In this document: one piece after another, positions 10,941-21,341 of the stretch | Numbering within the stretch: the first letter of the stretch is position 1 | How the letters are laid out: every line of letters starts with the position of its first letter | Source: Leucogyrophana mollusca | Taxonomy: Eukaryota > Basidiomycota > Agaricomycetes > Boletales | Direction: 5' to 3' | DNA: 35,263 nucleotides | Assembly: GCA_021014945.1 (NCBI GenBank) | Contig: MU266598.1 | Span: 1-35,263 of the forward strand | The notes under the pieces: model-generated | The model's database searches: none | Told to the model about the DNA's origin: nothing | Seen by the model: the letters and a program-made list of their open reading frames with translations, nothing else | Translations under genes and position numbers: made by a program

Positions 10941-13900
10941 ATGCCAAATAACATCACAATCTTACTCCTCTTGTTCTTCATCTTCGCTTTCTGCCTTGCT
11001 GGTAATGGCGTCCACGCGTTCGGCGCAGGCAATATCCCCTCGTAAGTCGTGTTGCACTGTAACTCCATGATCCGAGGAAGAAGATGCTCGCAGGTTCGCT
11101 TTTATGGAGGGGAGAGCGTTCCGTCACGGTGACATCGCAAGTATCAGGTCTTTTGATCGCGTCAAATTGCTCGATGTGACTGAGGAGCGATCGATTCATT
11201 TCAGGAAGATACTCTCGCCGAACTGCTCAAGAAAGGGGCGGGTGGATTCGCGTTGACCAATCTGCTCTCGAAGGGAACAAAGTTCGGCGGCTTAGACATC
11301 AAGCGCGTGTATTTCGGGTAGGTACTGAATCGGTCAGGCGCAGATCCGGATCTCATACTTTCGATGTGACCGCTCATTTCGTAGGAATTGGTTGAGGGAC
11401 TATAGCCAGGTAATGTGTCCTCGGCATGTGATATGCTGCCTCGCATACTGAACGTCCTCGAGGCCGTTGATATCGGGACGCTCAAGAAACTTCAGGTCCA
11501 GGTGGGCACAGGCAGGTCTTGGGCTGTTGTATATCGCTGATTGCAGTAGACCATCATCAATTTATGCATGGTACTGGGTTTTATGGTAAGGCCGATTTCA
11601 CCCCTGTTGTGGGAACAGGTTTCACGCAACCTGTAGGCACATGGGTATGCCACCAATGAGTTTGAAGTTACCGAAGACCGGCTCGCAGTGTACTTGCCAG
11701 TGAGTAGTTACCTCTCGTTGACCATGACACTTCTACATAATCCTTGACTGCAGACGGAACACATTGATAATCCAAAAGGTTATGGTGAAGGGGAGGACCC
11801 TCGCAAGTATCATCCTAAGTTGCGCGGACCTGTTGACGTATGCCTCGTTACATCCAGGCTCTGTGAAATGTGCTGACCCGTTCGAATTTCAGCCCAGAGA
11901 GCTTGATTTTGATCCGAGGACAGGCATGAAGAATTATATTGCCAATGGTGAGTAGGTTCGATAGGCAACTCTGAGGGAACCGAGTGTGACATACTTCGCA
12001 GAGAATGGCCCATGGGACACCTCCAAAGCTCTTGTCCGTCGTACACTCGAACAATGCGTCCGCCTCGGCCGACAGTATCGTTCCACCAACCAGAAACAAG
12101 ACCTTTACGAGGCATACCGTCTCCTCGGACAAGCGGTATGTGGCGATCACCTAATCCTCTCGCGGTGGTTGAACGTTGGGCATATCAGCTGCACACTCTC
12201 GAAGATTTCCCCGCACATTCCAATTTTTGTGAGCTCGCTCTGGTCGCGCAAGGGAACCACCAGGTTTTTGTGCATATCGGCGATAGTGTCCGTGTACAGG
12301 CCCCTGGTGGTAAATGGGTCGCTCCACTGGCCACAGGTGCGTCTGTAGCATGACCTATGTGGGTATTCCGATCGAGCGTCTTCCCGTAGGTACTTTTGGA
12401 TCGAGTGATTTCTTGCACAGTTTGTTAGGAGGTACGGGTGTATTTCTCCATCTTTGTAACGAGTGCCTGACACAACGAATTCGAAACAATCATAAAGAGG
12501 CCACCGATCACATTGTAAGTCCCTCCTCTCACCCCTGCGGCTTCTTACATGTTCTGATTTCCATCACTATTTTCAGAGTGAAGTACGCGCGCTTTACCGC
12601 GGTGCCCGTGCTACTTATCTTACCCATTTTTGTCCAGGCTTCGGTTTCAGATCTGAACAAAGAACTCGACCGCGCACGTTCGAAGTCAATGTCCTCTGGG
12701 TCCAGCCCGGTCGACTCTTTACGCGACTTGTTGTTCAATATTCCAGGAGGCGGAGGCGGCGAGATGACCCGCGAAATGGAAGGCATCGAGCGCATTCGAG
12801 CGGGGCCTTCGCAGGGTGGTAAGCGCCCCGAGGATATGAACCCTCAGGAGGTCCACGCCGTGCTTTGGCAGGTACTGAGCTTCAGGGACTCAGGTTCGTT
12901 TTCTCGGCCGCTGGCGATTTTTTTTTTTAGTGAGATGGCTAATTGTTTTCTCAAACTCAGTCATGAAGAAGATAGAGATGACAATTGGTACGTATGCTGG
13001 CCCCGCACTGGTGCGACTGTTGCTAACCCCCCATTAGAGAAAATCCCCGGCTTGGGGTCGCTAATCGAGAAGCTCACAGAGTCCATCTCGGGTCAGTATA
13101 TTTCCCATCCGGTGAACTTAGTTTTAACACGTCATTGAAACATAAACAGTCTTCGTTTTCACAACGTTGGAGGTACGCCATATCTTATCTTCGCCAACTG
13201 CATGGTGTATCTGATATGCCCTCCAGCCGTTCCTCAAGCCCATTATGAAGACAGCAACTACCGGCCTCCAGAGCGCCTCTGGCGAGGTTATAAATACGCA
13301 CGACCAGTACGAGGTAGGCATCCGGTGGATCATTCCCGCGGAGAGCTTGTGGCTGACCTGCCTGCTGACCAGGTATTCAACGATCCGCGGGCGGTAAGTA
13401 CTTCGGCTGCGCAATCTGGGGTGGAGTTAATCGTTAACACCTACCGTATTCCGACAGTCGGATCCCACCCACTCGTTCCTCAGCAAGGATCACTTCGTAC
13501 GTAACTCCGATCCTCGGTTCGTCCGCTATCGACCTCATATCTTCTGCCTTTTCATTGCAGAACCTTATCCTCAACGAGCCCGCTGGTCATCTCGCTAAGA
13601 TAATCCTGGTATGTGCGCTCACTTTGATTTCGTTGTTCGATAGCGCTGACTACGGATGATGTGGCAACGATTAGACTCATACTGTCAACTGGGTCATCAA
13701 GGCTTGGGACGATACGTCGGTCAATGTCAACCAGGCGATTGATGATATTTTACAATGCCTGTGTGTAACTTCCCCGTTATCGCTTATTAATTGCTTATCA
13801 CCGTCGCAGTTTCCATCCAGACTTCCATGACCCGAATTCCAAGGTCCAACGAGAGATGATGCAGTATATGAACACCTGGGTCCAAGGCCTTGGTAACAAA

Positions 13901-14737
13901 CGGACCGAAACCCTTAATCGCCTTAGCAAAGAATCTGTCCGGAGTCATCAGAACATCCGACTTGCTGGCGAGGGTGGCCCTCCCGCTGCACAGGGCTCTT
14001 ACGCGTACAACCAAGGAACACAGATGCAACAGAACCTTCAAGGCTACGCTGCGCAGATTCCTGGTGTTTCTCAAGCGCAGTCTCTTCTTGGGAGAGTCAG
14101 CGGAGGACCGCCAGGATCGAGGCGGGACGTGCCTTCTCCTGGACCATTCGGCCGTCCAACTGGCACTCCGCCCCCATCCACCTCGCACCAGCACTCACAC
14201 TATCACGGACCTCCTCCACCCGCTACTGGTGAGGCGGCGTCGTATTATTCAGAGACTGTTAGCGTTCCTGGAGGAAGGACATCGTCCTATCAATCTACGA
14301 CCACTTATGCGACTCCAGGTGCAGCGTATGCGCCTCCATCCGGGCCGCCACCAAGCGGGTTCGCACCACCCAACTCGTCATACGCTCCGCCAGGTCGTGG
14401 TGAACCTCCTTTCCCCGGTGCCAATAGTCCATACGCATCTTCAAATGCACCATCGTACTCCTCACCTCCTCCAGGTCCTTCCTTCCCTGGTGCCCAGGGC
14501 GGTTATGCCCCCCAAGGAGGTTTTCCGCCCCCAGCAGGGCCGCCTGGAAGTTTCCCGTCCCCGGGAGGACCACCTGGCCACCACCATCATGGGGGTCCCC
14601 CGCACGGAGGTCACCCACCTCATGGGGGCCCACCAGGAGGGCCTGGTTTCCCTGATGCGCATGCCTACGGCGGCCAGCCCCCTCAGTTCCCTAGCTACCC
14701 TCCTCCGCCCAGCGGTCCTTATAATCGCGGGTGGTAA
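10941..14737 (+). CDS. het-C: HET-C family protein (heterokaryon-incompatibility C)
   Basis: About 24 exons give about 822 residues: 10941-11041, 11094-11136, 11205-11317, 11385-11409, 11463-11495 (or -11501), 11550-11585, 11637-11699, 11754-11837, 11893-11947, 12002-12135, 12189-12336, 12390-12431, 12498-12514, 12577-12582, 12638-12893, 12961-12987, 13038-13091, 13150-13172, 13227-13313, 13373-13393, 13458-13496, 13561-13608, 13675-13760, 13810-14737. A signal peptide (Leu/Phe-rich, ending about HAFGAG) leads into conserved blocks such as EGRAFRHGDIEDTL, VYFGNWLRDYSQAVD, YLPTEHIDNPKGYG, HTLEDFPAHSNFCELAL and LLFNIPGGGGGEMTREME. The last roughly 240 residues are Pro/Gly/Ser/Tyr-rich with His clusters. 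HET-C controls vegetative incompatibility in Neurospora, where alleles differ in a short variable segment; many fungi carry it without that role. Intron 2 has a GC donor, exon 14 is only 6 nt, and intron 15 has a long T run. Details of exons 5 and 14 are uncertain; the family call is firm. Confidence 0.93.
11137..11204 (+). other. GC..AG intron 2 of het-C
   Basis: The donor is GCAAGT right after the codon for Ile in GRAFRHGDI; the acceptor is TTTCAG. Using the nearby GT at 11141 would shift the frame and lose the conserved EDTLAELL that follows. GCAAGT is the usual form of the rare GC donor class. Confidence 0.75.
12577..12582 (+). other. Probable 6-nt microexon of het-C
   Basis: AGTGAA (Ser-Glu) lies between TTTTCAG and a GTACGC donor. 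Including it keeps the frame between ATDHI and ASVSDLN and restores the spacing I recall in related HET-C proteins. Skipping it is also in frame, so this is an inference. Confidence 0.45.
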
Positions 14738-15136
14738 GTCCGAGAACCAGAAATAGGAATAGGAGTAGCATGTGAACAGAAGTTGTAACGCTCTTTGTAA
14801 CATCAAGATGTGATTGCTCGATGATATTGATGCGAAGCTCGGAACAGCGTCCATTCTTAGGATGCTATTATTGGTGGGAGGAGTCATCTACATATGTATG
14901 GTAACATTATACGAAGGGAGTATTCGAAGGCGAAGGCGGAGCTGTGTGTCCCTGCGGAGACTGAGCTGCAAAAACCATTCAAGATATGTAGTGCGAAAGA
15001 GATACAATGCGAAGTAATGGGCTCTGCGATGGTAGTACAGTGGTTTTAGGTGTCGGAATTATCGGCGTAGTGTATCGTATGGATAAATGAAATCGACAAA
15101 GGAGTGTGGTAAGTGTCCAGAGGCAGCTAGAGGGTA
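14738..15136. other. Convergent 3' region, het-C / small conserved gene
   Basis: About 400 nt between facing stop codons. It should hold the two 3' UTRs; no further gene is seen. Confidence 0.55.
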
Positions 15137-15746
15137 TCAGGGAGTAAACTCTTCCCTGTCGATGATAGTCATAAGCCCTGGTACATTTTGTACCCTGTCT
15201 AGGGCAACCGGTTTTTGTGGGTCGGGCCTAGAGGAGCGGGAAGCTGACGCGTAATAGCGTATCTGTGGGATGAAGCCAAGAGTTAGGGTGTAACGCAGAG
15301 GGAAAGAAATGAGCGGCTTACCTGAACTTTAAATGTCCCGTCCTTTCGGTTCTTTGGCCCACATATTGTACAACTCCAGCTGCGGGAAGGAGACTCTCAG
15401 CCTAGGACAAAGAACCAAAGCGTGGAGCGAACCTTTCATCCACCAAGACATTGCCGCCCAAGAGCTCCGCTTTCTCTAGTAGACTAGCTCGAGAGCCCCT
15501 CAATAGTTTAGCAACGTCCACGGCACCCGTGCATACAAACACGTCGCCGTGACCCATGGGCACTTTGCGTTTGCAGGTAGCGTCCTCTCCGCGCAGAGAA
15601 GGGTGAGTTTGAGGGTCGCCTGAAGCTGAGTCGACGTGGTGGGCTTTTGTTGTTCTCTCCTTTGCTCGACGCAGTTTTACAAAGACGTTTGCGACGGTGG
15701 ATACCGCCAAAGTCATCCTGATGGGAGATGGGGGAGGAGAGATCAT
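15137..15746 (-). CDS. Small conserved fungal protein, function unknown
   Basis: Exons are 15746-15433, 15379-15322 and 15262-15137, giving about 165 residues. The protein holds LLRGSRASLLEKAELLGGNV, then VDESW rebuilt exactly across intron 1, a short Cys/Lys segment, and a C-terminal block IRYYASASRSSRPDPQKPVA followed by NVPGLMTIIDREEF. I recognise this C-terminal pattern from short, widely conserved basidiomycete hypothetical proteins. The LLEKAELLGGN stretch faintly recalls YbjQ-like folds (LIEEAKELGAN), but that link is speculative. Only the C-terminal half is strongly supported. The first 60 residues are less typical, so the true start may be the second Met at 15716 or an upstream exon. 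It lies on the same strand as, and 404 nt downstream of, MAK5. Confidence 0.7.
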
Positions 15747-16150
15747 TTGGAGTATATCTGGATCATGCGTGGTGGTGGAAGGCTATAAGTAAGTCTTTCA
15801 GAGGCAAAGCGGAGTTTATATGGGTGTAAGTTCGTCGACCGAGGAAGTGGATACAAAAAGACAACAAAGGCCCTCTTTCAGTTAGCCCAAAGCTAGCCTG
15901 TCCTAACTTTCAGTGATGGATCCAATCACCGGCGTCCATCATAGTTATCCAGTTCTACTTAGCGAAACAATCCTGGACAATGACTCGTTAGGCGCTTCTA
16001 CTAGTAATCCCGGAAAACACGCGTCATTGGGGGGCGTGTTCCTCCGCGTGTTTCCCTCCCAAGGGTGAATGTTGTAACCACGTCCCGGCGGCTATCCCAT
16101 CAAATGAATCCGCGACAGCACACTGGCCACGGCGTGGATGAGCAGGTACC
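15747..16150. other. Intergenic region with TATA-like element
   Basis: This is the space between the MAK5 stop and the start of the small conserved gene, both on the minus strand. A minus-strand TATAAAC lies at 15814-15820, about 70 nt before the predicted ATG at 15746. Nothing else is evident. Confidence 0.45.
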
Positions 16151-19024
16151 TCATGAGCCAAAGCCGTTCCATTCCTCCGGTTCTGCCTGCTCTTTTTTGC
16201 TTTTCGTTACTTTCTTGGCAACTACCAAATCACTTCCGGCTTCCGTTTTCCTCAATCCCAGCATGATTTCGTGGTCTGTAGGCAGAGGCTGCTGTGAATT
16301 TTCACTCGCATGAAGGGAACATGAAGCCACTTACGGTCTCCCACCACCATGTCGTGAGCGATTGGTCTGCTTCCGGAAGTAATGTATCTCGTCGAGATTC
16401 CCCGAGCAAGCAGGGGTTGCGACAGTAGCTTGTTGAGTTCGGCTTTTAGCGACGCTGTTTTCACATTGGATTTCTTCCTTTTGAATTTGGATGGTTGTCC
16501 CTCATCTTCGGAGCCGCTACAATGTATTTAAGGGTGAGTGCCCCTGCGCAAGCATGTTGCTGTTCTCACCTCAAAATATCGGAGTCGAGCTCTATTTCCA
16601 TAGCCTCTGCGGCCTCCTTTATCCAGTTCCGTTCGTGGTTTTGCTTCTTGATTTTATGCTGCGCTGTGTCGATTTGGCGGGCAAGTAGGATACGAGCCTT
16701 AAGCTTATCCAATAGAGTGAGCTCGACTGAAATCTCGGGAATGTCGACGTCCTCTAAACAACACAGCGCATTATGTTCGATTTTTGTCTAAGTTCAGGAA
16801 ACCACTTACGTCGACCAAGGCTCGCCAAAAGGGCTTTGACCACTCTTCTTTCATCCGGTGCGCACATGAGCAGACTAAAGCCTTTCCTCATGGCACGCGC
16901 CGTTCGACCATTCCGGTGAACGAACACATCAGCGGAACGGGGGATTTGGTAATGTATGACATGATCGACTGCGGGAATATCGAGCCCTCGCGCAGCAATG
17001 TCGGTGGCCAAAAGGATCCCGTTCGGAGTGGCTTTGAACCTGCAATGTGTATTTAGCAGCAGTAAACCCATAAGGCAGACCAGGTACCGATCAAGGTTCT
17101 TGAGGCGCTGGCGTTGTTCCAGTTGTGAATGGAGAGGGAACGCCTTTAGGTTGAGTAGTTCCATTAAAGGCACGAGCCTTCTAATCCCATCAATCGACGA
17201 TAGGAACACGAGGGAACGGCCAGGATACCGCAAGAGAAAATAATACAGGTATACATCCTGCGTCAAGTGATATGAGTATATAATTTTGGAACGCGTGTTT
17301 ATGTGGAGTACCTTATCTGCGGAGAGACACTCGATTTTGCTCTCCTGGAGGCTGGAGACGACTCCACCTTCTGGGCTGATATCTATGACCTCAGGTTCTG
17401 GGTCGCGGAAATCGAGGCGCAGCAAGAGGTCATCTGTTGTTATTCAGCGTGAGCAAATACTACCCTAAAGAATTGGAAAGAGACTAACCGAGTGTACTTG
17501 CTGGCTTATCTTTTCCCTTCTTGGGACCTTTAGGGCGCGATTTTCGCTTCAAATTGCGCTGAAGATCCTTGCTGAGGGTGGCGGAGAACACGAACGTCTG
17601 CATGGCATCTTGCGAATACTGTTGATCATCCTCTCCGCTCGGATCAGGGGGGCCAAATTCAGGCTCAATCTCGTCCTCTCTGACCCATCCAGACTAGTCA
17701 GTTCTGATGACATACAACAAAGGAGCAGACTAACTGTGACTGGCGAACTGTAAGGCGCAGGATGTTGTCCATCTCAGCAAAATGCCCAGCTTCAACCATG
17801 CGATCTGCTTCGTCTAGCACCAGGAATTTCAAGCTCTTAATCTGCTGAGCCAATGCATCGTCCTAATGATAGTACGCGACGCTTAACACGGGACTGCGGT
17901 TCGATATACCAGGCGACCTACCTCTTCCAGAAGGTCCCACAGGCGTCCGGGAGTCGCAACCAGAATGTCGACTCCCCGATTAAGTACGCGATGTTGTTTC
18001 TGAGCGGACATGCCACCCACGATAGCCGCAATGCTGACAAGAGGTGGAGTGCCTGCCGTGACAGGCTTCTTGTCGGCGGACTTGTCGCTGCGTTCTTTGG
18101 CTTTCTCTTTGCCTTTTGGGCTCTTGTCGCTGAGGTTGATTTCTTGCGCCTCCTCCTTCAGGGGGACCTCGACGGATCTTGCAAATGCATCGAGATGGTC
18201 CGAAACTTGCAAAGCGAGTTCGCGGGTGGGAGCTAATACCAATGCTTGAAGTCGCCGCTTTGTCCTAGGCGGTCTAGGGTGTGACAGAATATGGTGCAGG
18301 ATCGGAAGGCCATAAGCCAGGGTTTTACCTGACCCCTTGTGAGAACGTCAGCGTACACTACATTTATTACTTCTCCAATGACCGACCGTTTCTGCCACTC
18401 CTACAAGGTCTCGGCCTGCCATTGCGACTGGGAGAGCCTTGGACTGGATGGGCGTAGGGGAAGTGAATTCGCGATTATGGAGCACCTGCAGTAAATGTCC
18501 GTGTAGATCATATGGCTGCCACTTTGGAAGTAGATTTCCGACTGATTATAATGTGGAATAAATCACCGATACACGAGCGTGGGGGCGAAGGAACTCACCG
18601 TCAAATGCGAATTTTGACGCAGACTCGGGACCTGCAGGTAACGTCGTGGCCGAATCGGCCTCTAAGTCGCGCTCTTCATCAGGTGCAGACTCGTGCAAGG
18701 CGTCCTTGCCTGAACGCTCAAGCACCTTTGATCCCAAAAAAACAATGGTCAAACCCTCGCTCCTTCAAGAACTATTAGGCTCACGTTGAATTTTACCACC
18801 TTCCCACCTGCCGTCTCTTCATATACAACCTCCACATCGTCCACCTCTTCCAGCTCTAAGATCCCGTCATCGCCATCAAGGCCAGTATCTTTAGGTCTGG
18901 AGATGGACTTCCATGGCAGTCCATCTAGAGAGGTGGTTTGAACTTTGAGCTTCTTGAACGAACGGCCTTTGCTCGACAGTGCCTTTCGCTTTAACGATGG
19001 CTTTGATGATCCGCTGACAGCCAT
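16151..19024 (-). CDS. MAK5: Mak5 DEAD-box ATP-dependent RNA helicase (60S biogenesis)
   Basis: Twelve exons on the minus strand give about 753 residues: 19024-18785, 18725-18599, 18541-18387, 18335-17922, 17862-17741, 17679-17489, 17433-17312, 17257-17088, 17039-16810, 16753-16570, 16516-16335, 16275-16151. Helicase motifs appear in order: Q motif [16 protein letters not shown] (175-179), PTRELALQV (about 210), [12 protein letters not shown] (about 329), SAT (about 385), [20 protein letters not shown] and HRNGRTAR (about 555). The Lys-rich insert between motifs Ia and Ib, the [11 protein letters not shown] lead-in and the C-terminal [20 protein letters not shown] are typical of Mak5/DDX24. 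These nucleolar helicases are needed for large-subunit rRNA maturation. The N-terminus has Lys-rich nuclear signals and an acidic segment. The exon 5 donor (GTCACA) is weak but is the only one that keeps VRQEDE in frame. Confidence 0.94.
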
Positions 19025-19473
19025 TTCCTCACGGCGTCAACTGCTCACGGTACTCACTGGGACCTCCACTAACAGGTACAATTTTTCGGGGGAGTGGCGG
19101 CAAACTGGATGATGCCCGGTGTTTGGCAAGAGCTTCTGATCCAAACAATGACCAGAAGCGGAACCTTGAATGCTTTGCCTCAGAAACTTGTTGGTCCCTG
19201 TTGGTGTTTGGGTTGGCGGCTAAATGCGTATTTAGAGCACTGCGTTCTCTTGTTTGAGTCTAAAAGTACCTTCTTATATCTTACCCTTGCGCTCACTATT
19301 TGGTCATCTTCCTCCCTAGAGCTCTCCCACCACGAACACTCTGAGCCTGGATCTCTTCCAAAAAGCCGGACAGCGTCTGGAAAATCCCGTCGGGTTTGAA
19401 CACTGTGAGCGCCACAATTGATGGATTTCAAAGTTACCCATATCGACCCCAGAATTTCAGAAGATATGCGAGG
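19025..19473. promoter_or_regulatory. Divergent region between MAK5 and F-box gene
   Basis: About 450 nt separate the two start codons, so both promoters should be here. A splice-acceptor-like TTTCAG at 19454-19459 lies 14 nt before the F-box ATG. It could end a 5' UTR intron or an unseen first exon. No clear motif was found. Confidence 0.4.
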
Positions 19474-20802
19474 ATGCCGTTACCCAACTTACCCGTTGAA
19501 ATATGGCGGCAAATTCTCACCATGATCGTTCGAATTCCAGGACTGCTGTCATTGGACAAGCAAGACCCATTTGAGCACTCTCCTGAAGTTGAATTTCATA
19601 CAGATCAGCTGTCCCATCGTGTAGCACTGCTTCTTGTCTGCAAAGACTGGCACGAAGTGGTCACTCGGCTCATGCACGAGCACATCATCGTCACCACCGA
19701 GCAACAACTCTCTTACATCGTTGAACAGTTACAGTCGCGCCGGACTGTCTTCGAGAGATGCCCCTTAGGTCTATGTACTCGTCGTATTGATCTACAACTG
19801 CAAAGCCCCGACGCCAGAGTCAAGAAGCTGATCGTGCGGCTCTTGCGGTGTACACCCAATCTCGAAATATTCATCAATGGAAACCTCCACATCGATATTC
19901 ACTCTGGGTCGCGCCTGACTCACTGCGGCAGCGAAGTTATTAAAACCTTGTCCACTATATCTGCTCCAACGCTGCGGCGCGTGGAATGGATTTACAACGA
20001 CTGCCCTTCATGGAGCGATCTGATGCTGCTGCTTCGTTCAACGCCCAACTTACGCAGTCTTGCGATTGCTAATATCCACGGTTCTTCGACAGAAAACTTC
20101 CGTCCTGAGATGTTGTCGCTTCCGCACCTGAGGACGCTCGAGATCGGAAATACGCCATCGTTCTCGCATGCGTCCATAGGAAATGCCCCCCTAAATGCGC
20201 TGTTATCTACATTATCGATATCACCCGATCAGCTCCCATCCCTCCAAAGGTTGGAAGGCTTTTCGCCTTTCAGCCCTGATTTCCTACGTGCGCACGGTCC
20301 CAAAATCCGAATCGTCCGCACAGTCGCCCAGACCCCACTACTACCCCAAATCATCGCGCAGTGCCCAAACCTTGACACATTCATAGCTGTCTTCCCGCAC
20401 CAGCTTACGGTACCGCTTTCTCACCCGACTCTGAGACGCATCGGCATCTTCCCTGTCACCGAAAATCCCATTGAAGTTCCTCCGCAGATATTTGACTCCT
20501 ATGTCATGAGCCCGCTTTGCGACCTGTTGGATCAAATTGACAAATCGGTGCTCCCAAAATTGACGCATCTGCGGATTCGAAATGCTGGTACCTTAGCAGA
20601 CGTCACAAACTATCCCGTTTCTCTACAGAAATGGTGGCGGAGATGGAACATCAAAGGTGTGCGGTTCGAAGATAAGAACGGAAGACCGTTCCAAGTCGTC
20701 GAATCTGGTGAGTGCTATTTTGTCGAGAGGGCTCAGGAGTGGATGCTCAATCTACCTCTTTTAGACGAGGACACACTACTGGACGCACTTCGAGGGGATT
20801 AG
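19474..20802 (+). CDS. F-box protein with leucine-rich C-terminal region
   Basis: A single uninterrupted frame of 442 codons. The N-terminus MPLPNLPVEIWRQILTMIV is a typical F-box start (LPxEIWxxIL), which should bind Skp1 in an SCF ubiquitin ligase. After it come a conserved LLVCKDWHEVVTRLMHEHI stretch and Leu-rich segments (for example LLRSTPNLRSLAIANIHG and LPHLRTLEIGNTPSF) that resemble irregular leucine-rich repeats. Such intron-poor F-box genes form large, fast-evolving families in mushrooms; the substrate is unknown. I chose the first ATG of the frame. The frame is open further upstream but without an ATG, so an upstream exon is possible. The gene converges with the terpene synthase. 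Confidence 0.85.
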   Translation: MPLPNLPVEIWRQILTMIVRIPGLLSLDKQDPFEHSPEVEFHTDQLSHRVALLLVCKDWHEVVTRLMHEHIIVTTEQQLSYIVEQLQSRRTVFERCPLGLCTRRIDLQLQSPDARVKKLIVRLLRCTPNLEIFINGNLHIDIHSGSRLTHCGSEVIKTLSTISAPTLRRVEWIYNDCPSWSDLMLLLRSTPNLRSLAIANIHGSSTENFRPEMLSLPHLRTLEIGNTPSFSHASIGNAPLNALLSTLSISPDQLPSLQRLEGFSPFSPDFLRAHGPKIRIVRTVAQTPLLPQIIAQCPNLDTFIAVFPHQLTVPLSHPTLRRIGIFPVTENPIEVPPQIFDSYVMSPLCDLLDQIDKSVLPKLTHLRIRNAGTLADVTNYPVSLQKWWRRWNIKGVRFEDKNGRPFQVVESGECYFVERAQEWMLNLPLLDEDTLLDALRGD

Positions 20803-21341
20803 TTGGCGTGACACAAATATTGAGCTGACCGACGCTGTTCGTACTGTACACTGCCATCTTAATTTGTTCCTCTTAGCTAGCACTCGTTGCATATTGTCCC
20901 TGGGATTCCGGCCATGCTGCCACTGACTCGTACATGGGGTCGTCACTACAAACTATGCATCATCTTAATATCTTAATACACATTTCCTCATTTATGAGAA
21001 ATGCGGGCCTCTTTGCTACATACATTGAACATCCTCTCACTCCACCGCTATCGCAACAAGAAATACTCTTCCTCAGAACCAAGGGTATAATTCAAGGGTG
21101 GGGCTACAATATGAACCAAGAAGTTATCGTGGTATAGATAAATATATAAACGAGTGGCTGTGAGTTAAGTCGATTGCAATACAGTAGAGCGTCCATAGAG
21201 GTCCGATTAAATGAGTGTAAGATAGGTCAAAGGCCATAGCGTAGTAGCTATGGCTTTGGGGTCACAGAGCTGACCAGCTATAGGCGAGATGAATTCAGCT
21301 GCACGTCAAATAATGGAGAAAGAAGATCTTACCAGCAGATT
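20803..21341. other. Convergent 3' region, F-box / terpene synthase
   Basis: About 540 nt between facing stop codons. Short open frames (for example 20934-21137) lack any recognisable feature. It is presumed to hold the two 3' UTRs. Confidence 0.5.

Noticed and set aside
10941..14737. Local heterokaryon-incompatibility gene system
   Set aside because: het-C is widespread in fungi. No partner such as a pin-c-like HET-domain gene lies in the window, so an incompatibility role here is not supported.
13890..14756. 288-codon frame overlapping the last het-C exon
   Set aside because: It is the +1 frame of the Pro/Gly-rich tail. The het-C frame continues the conserved domain, this one does not.
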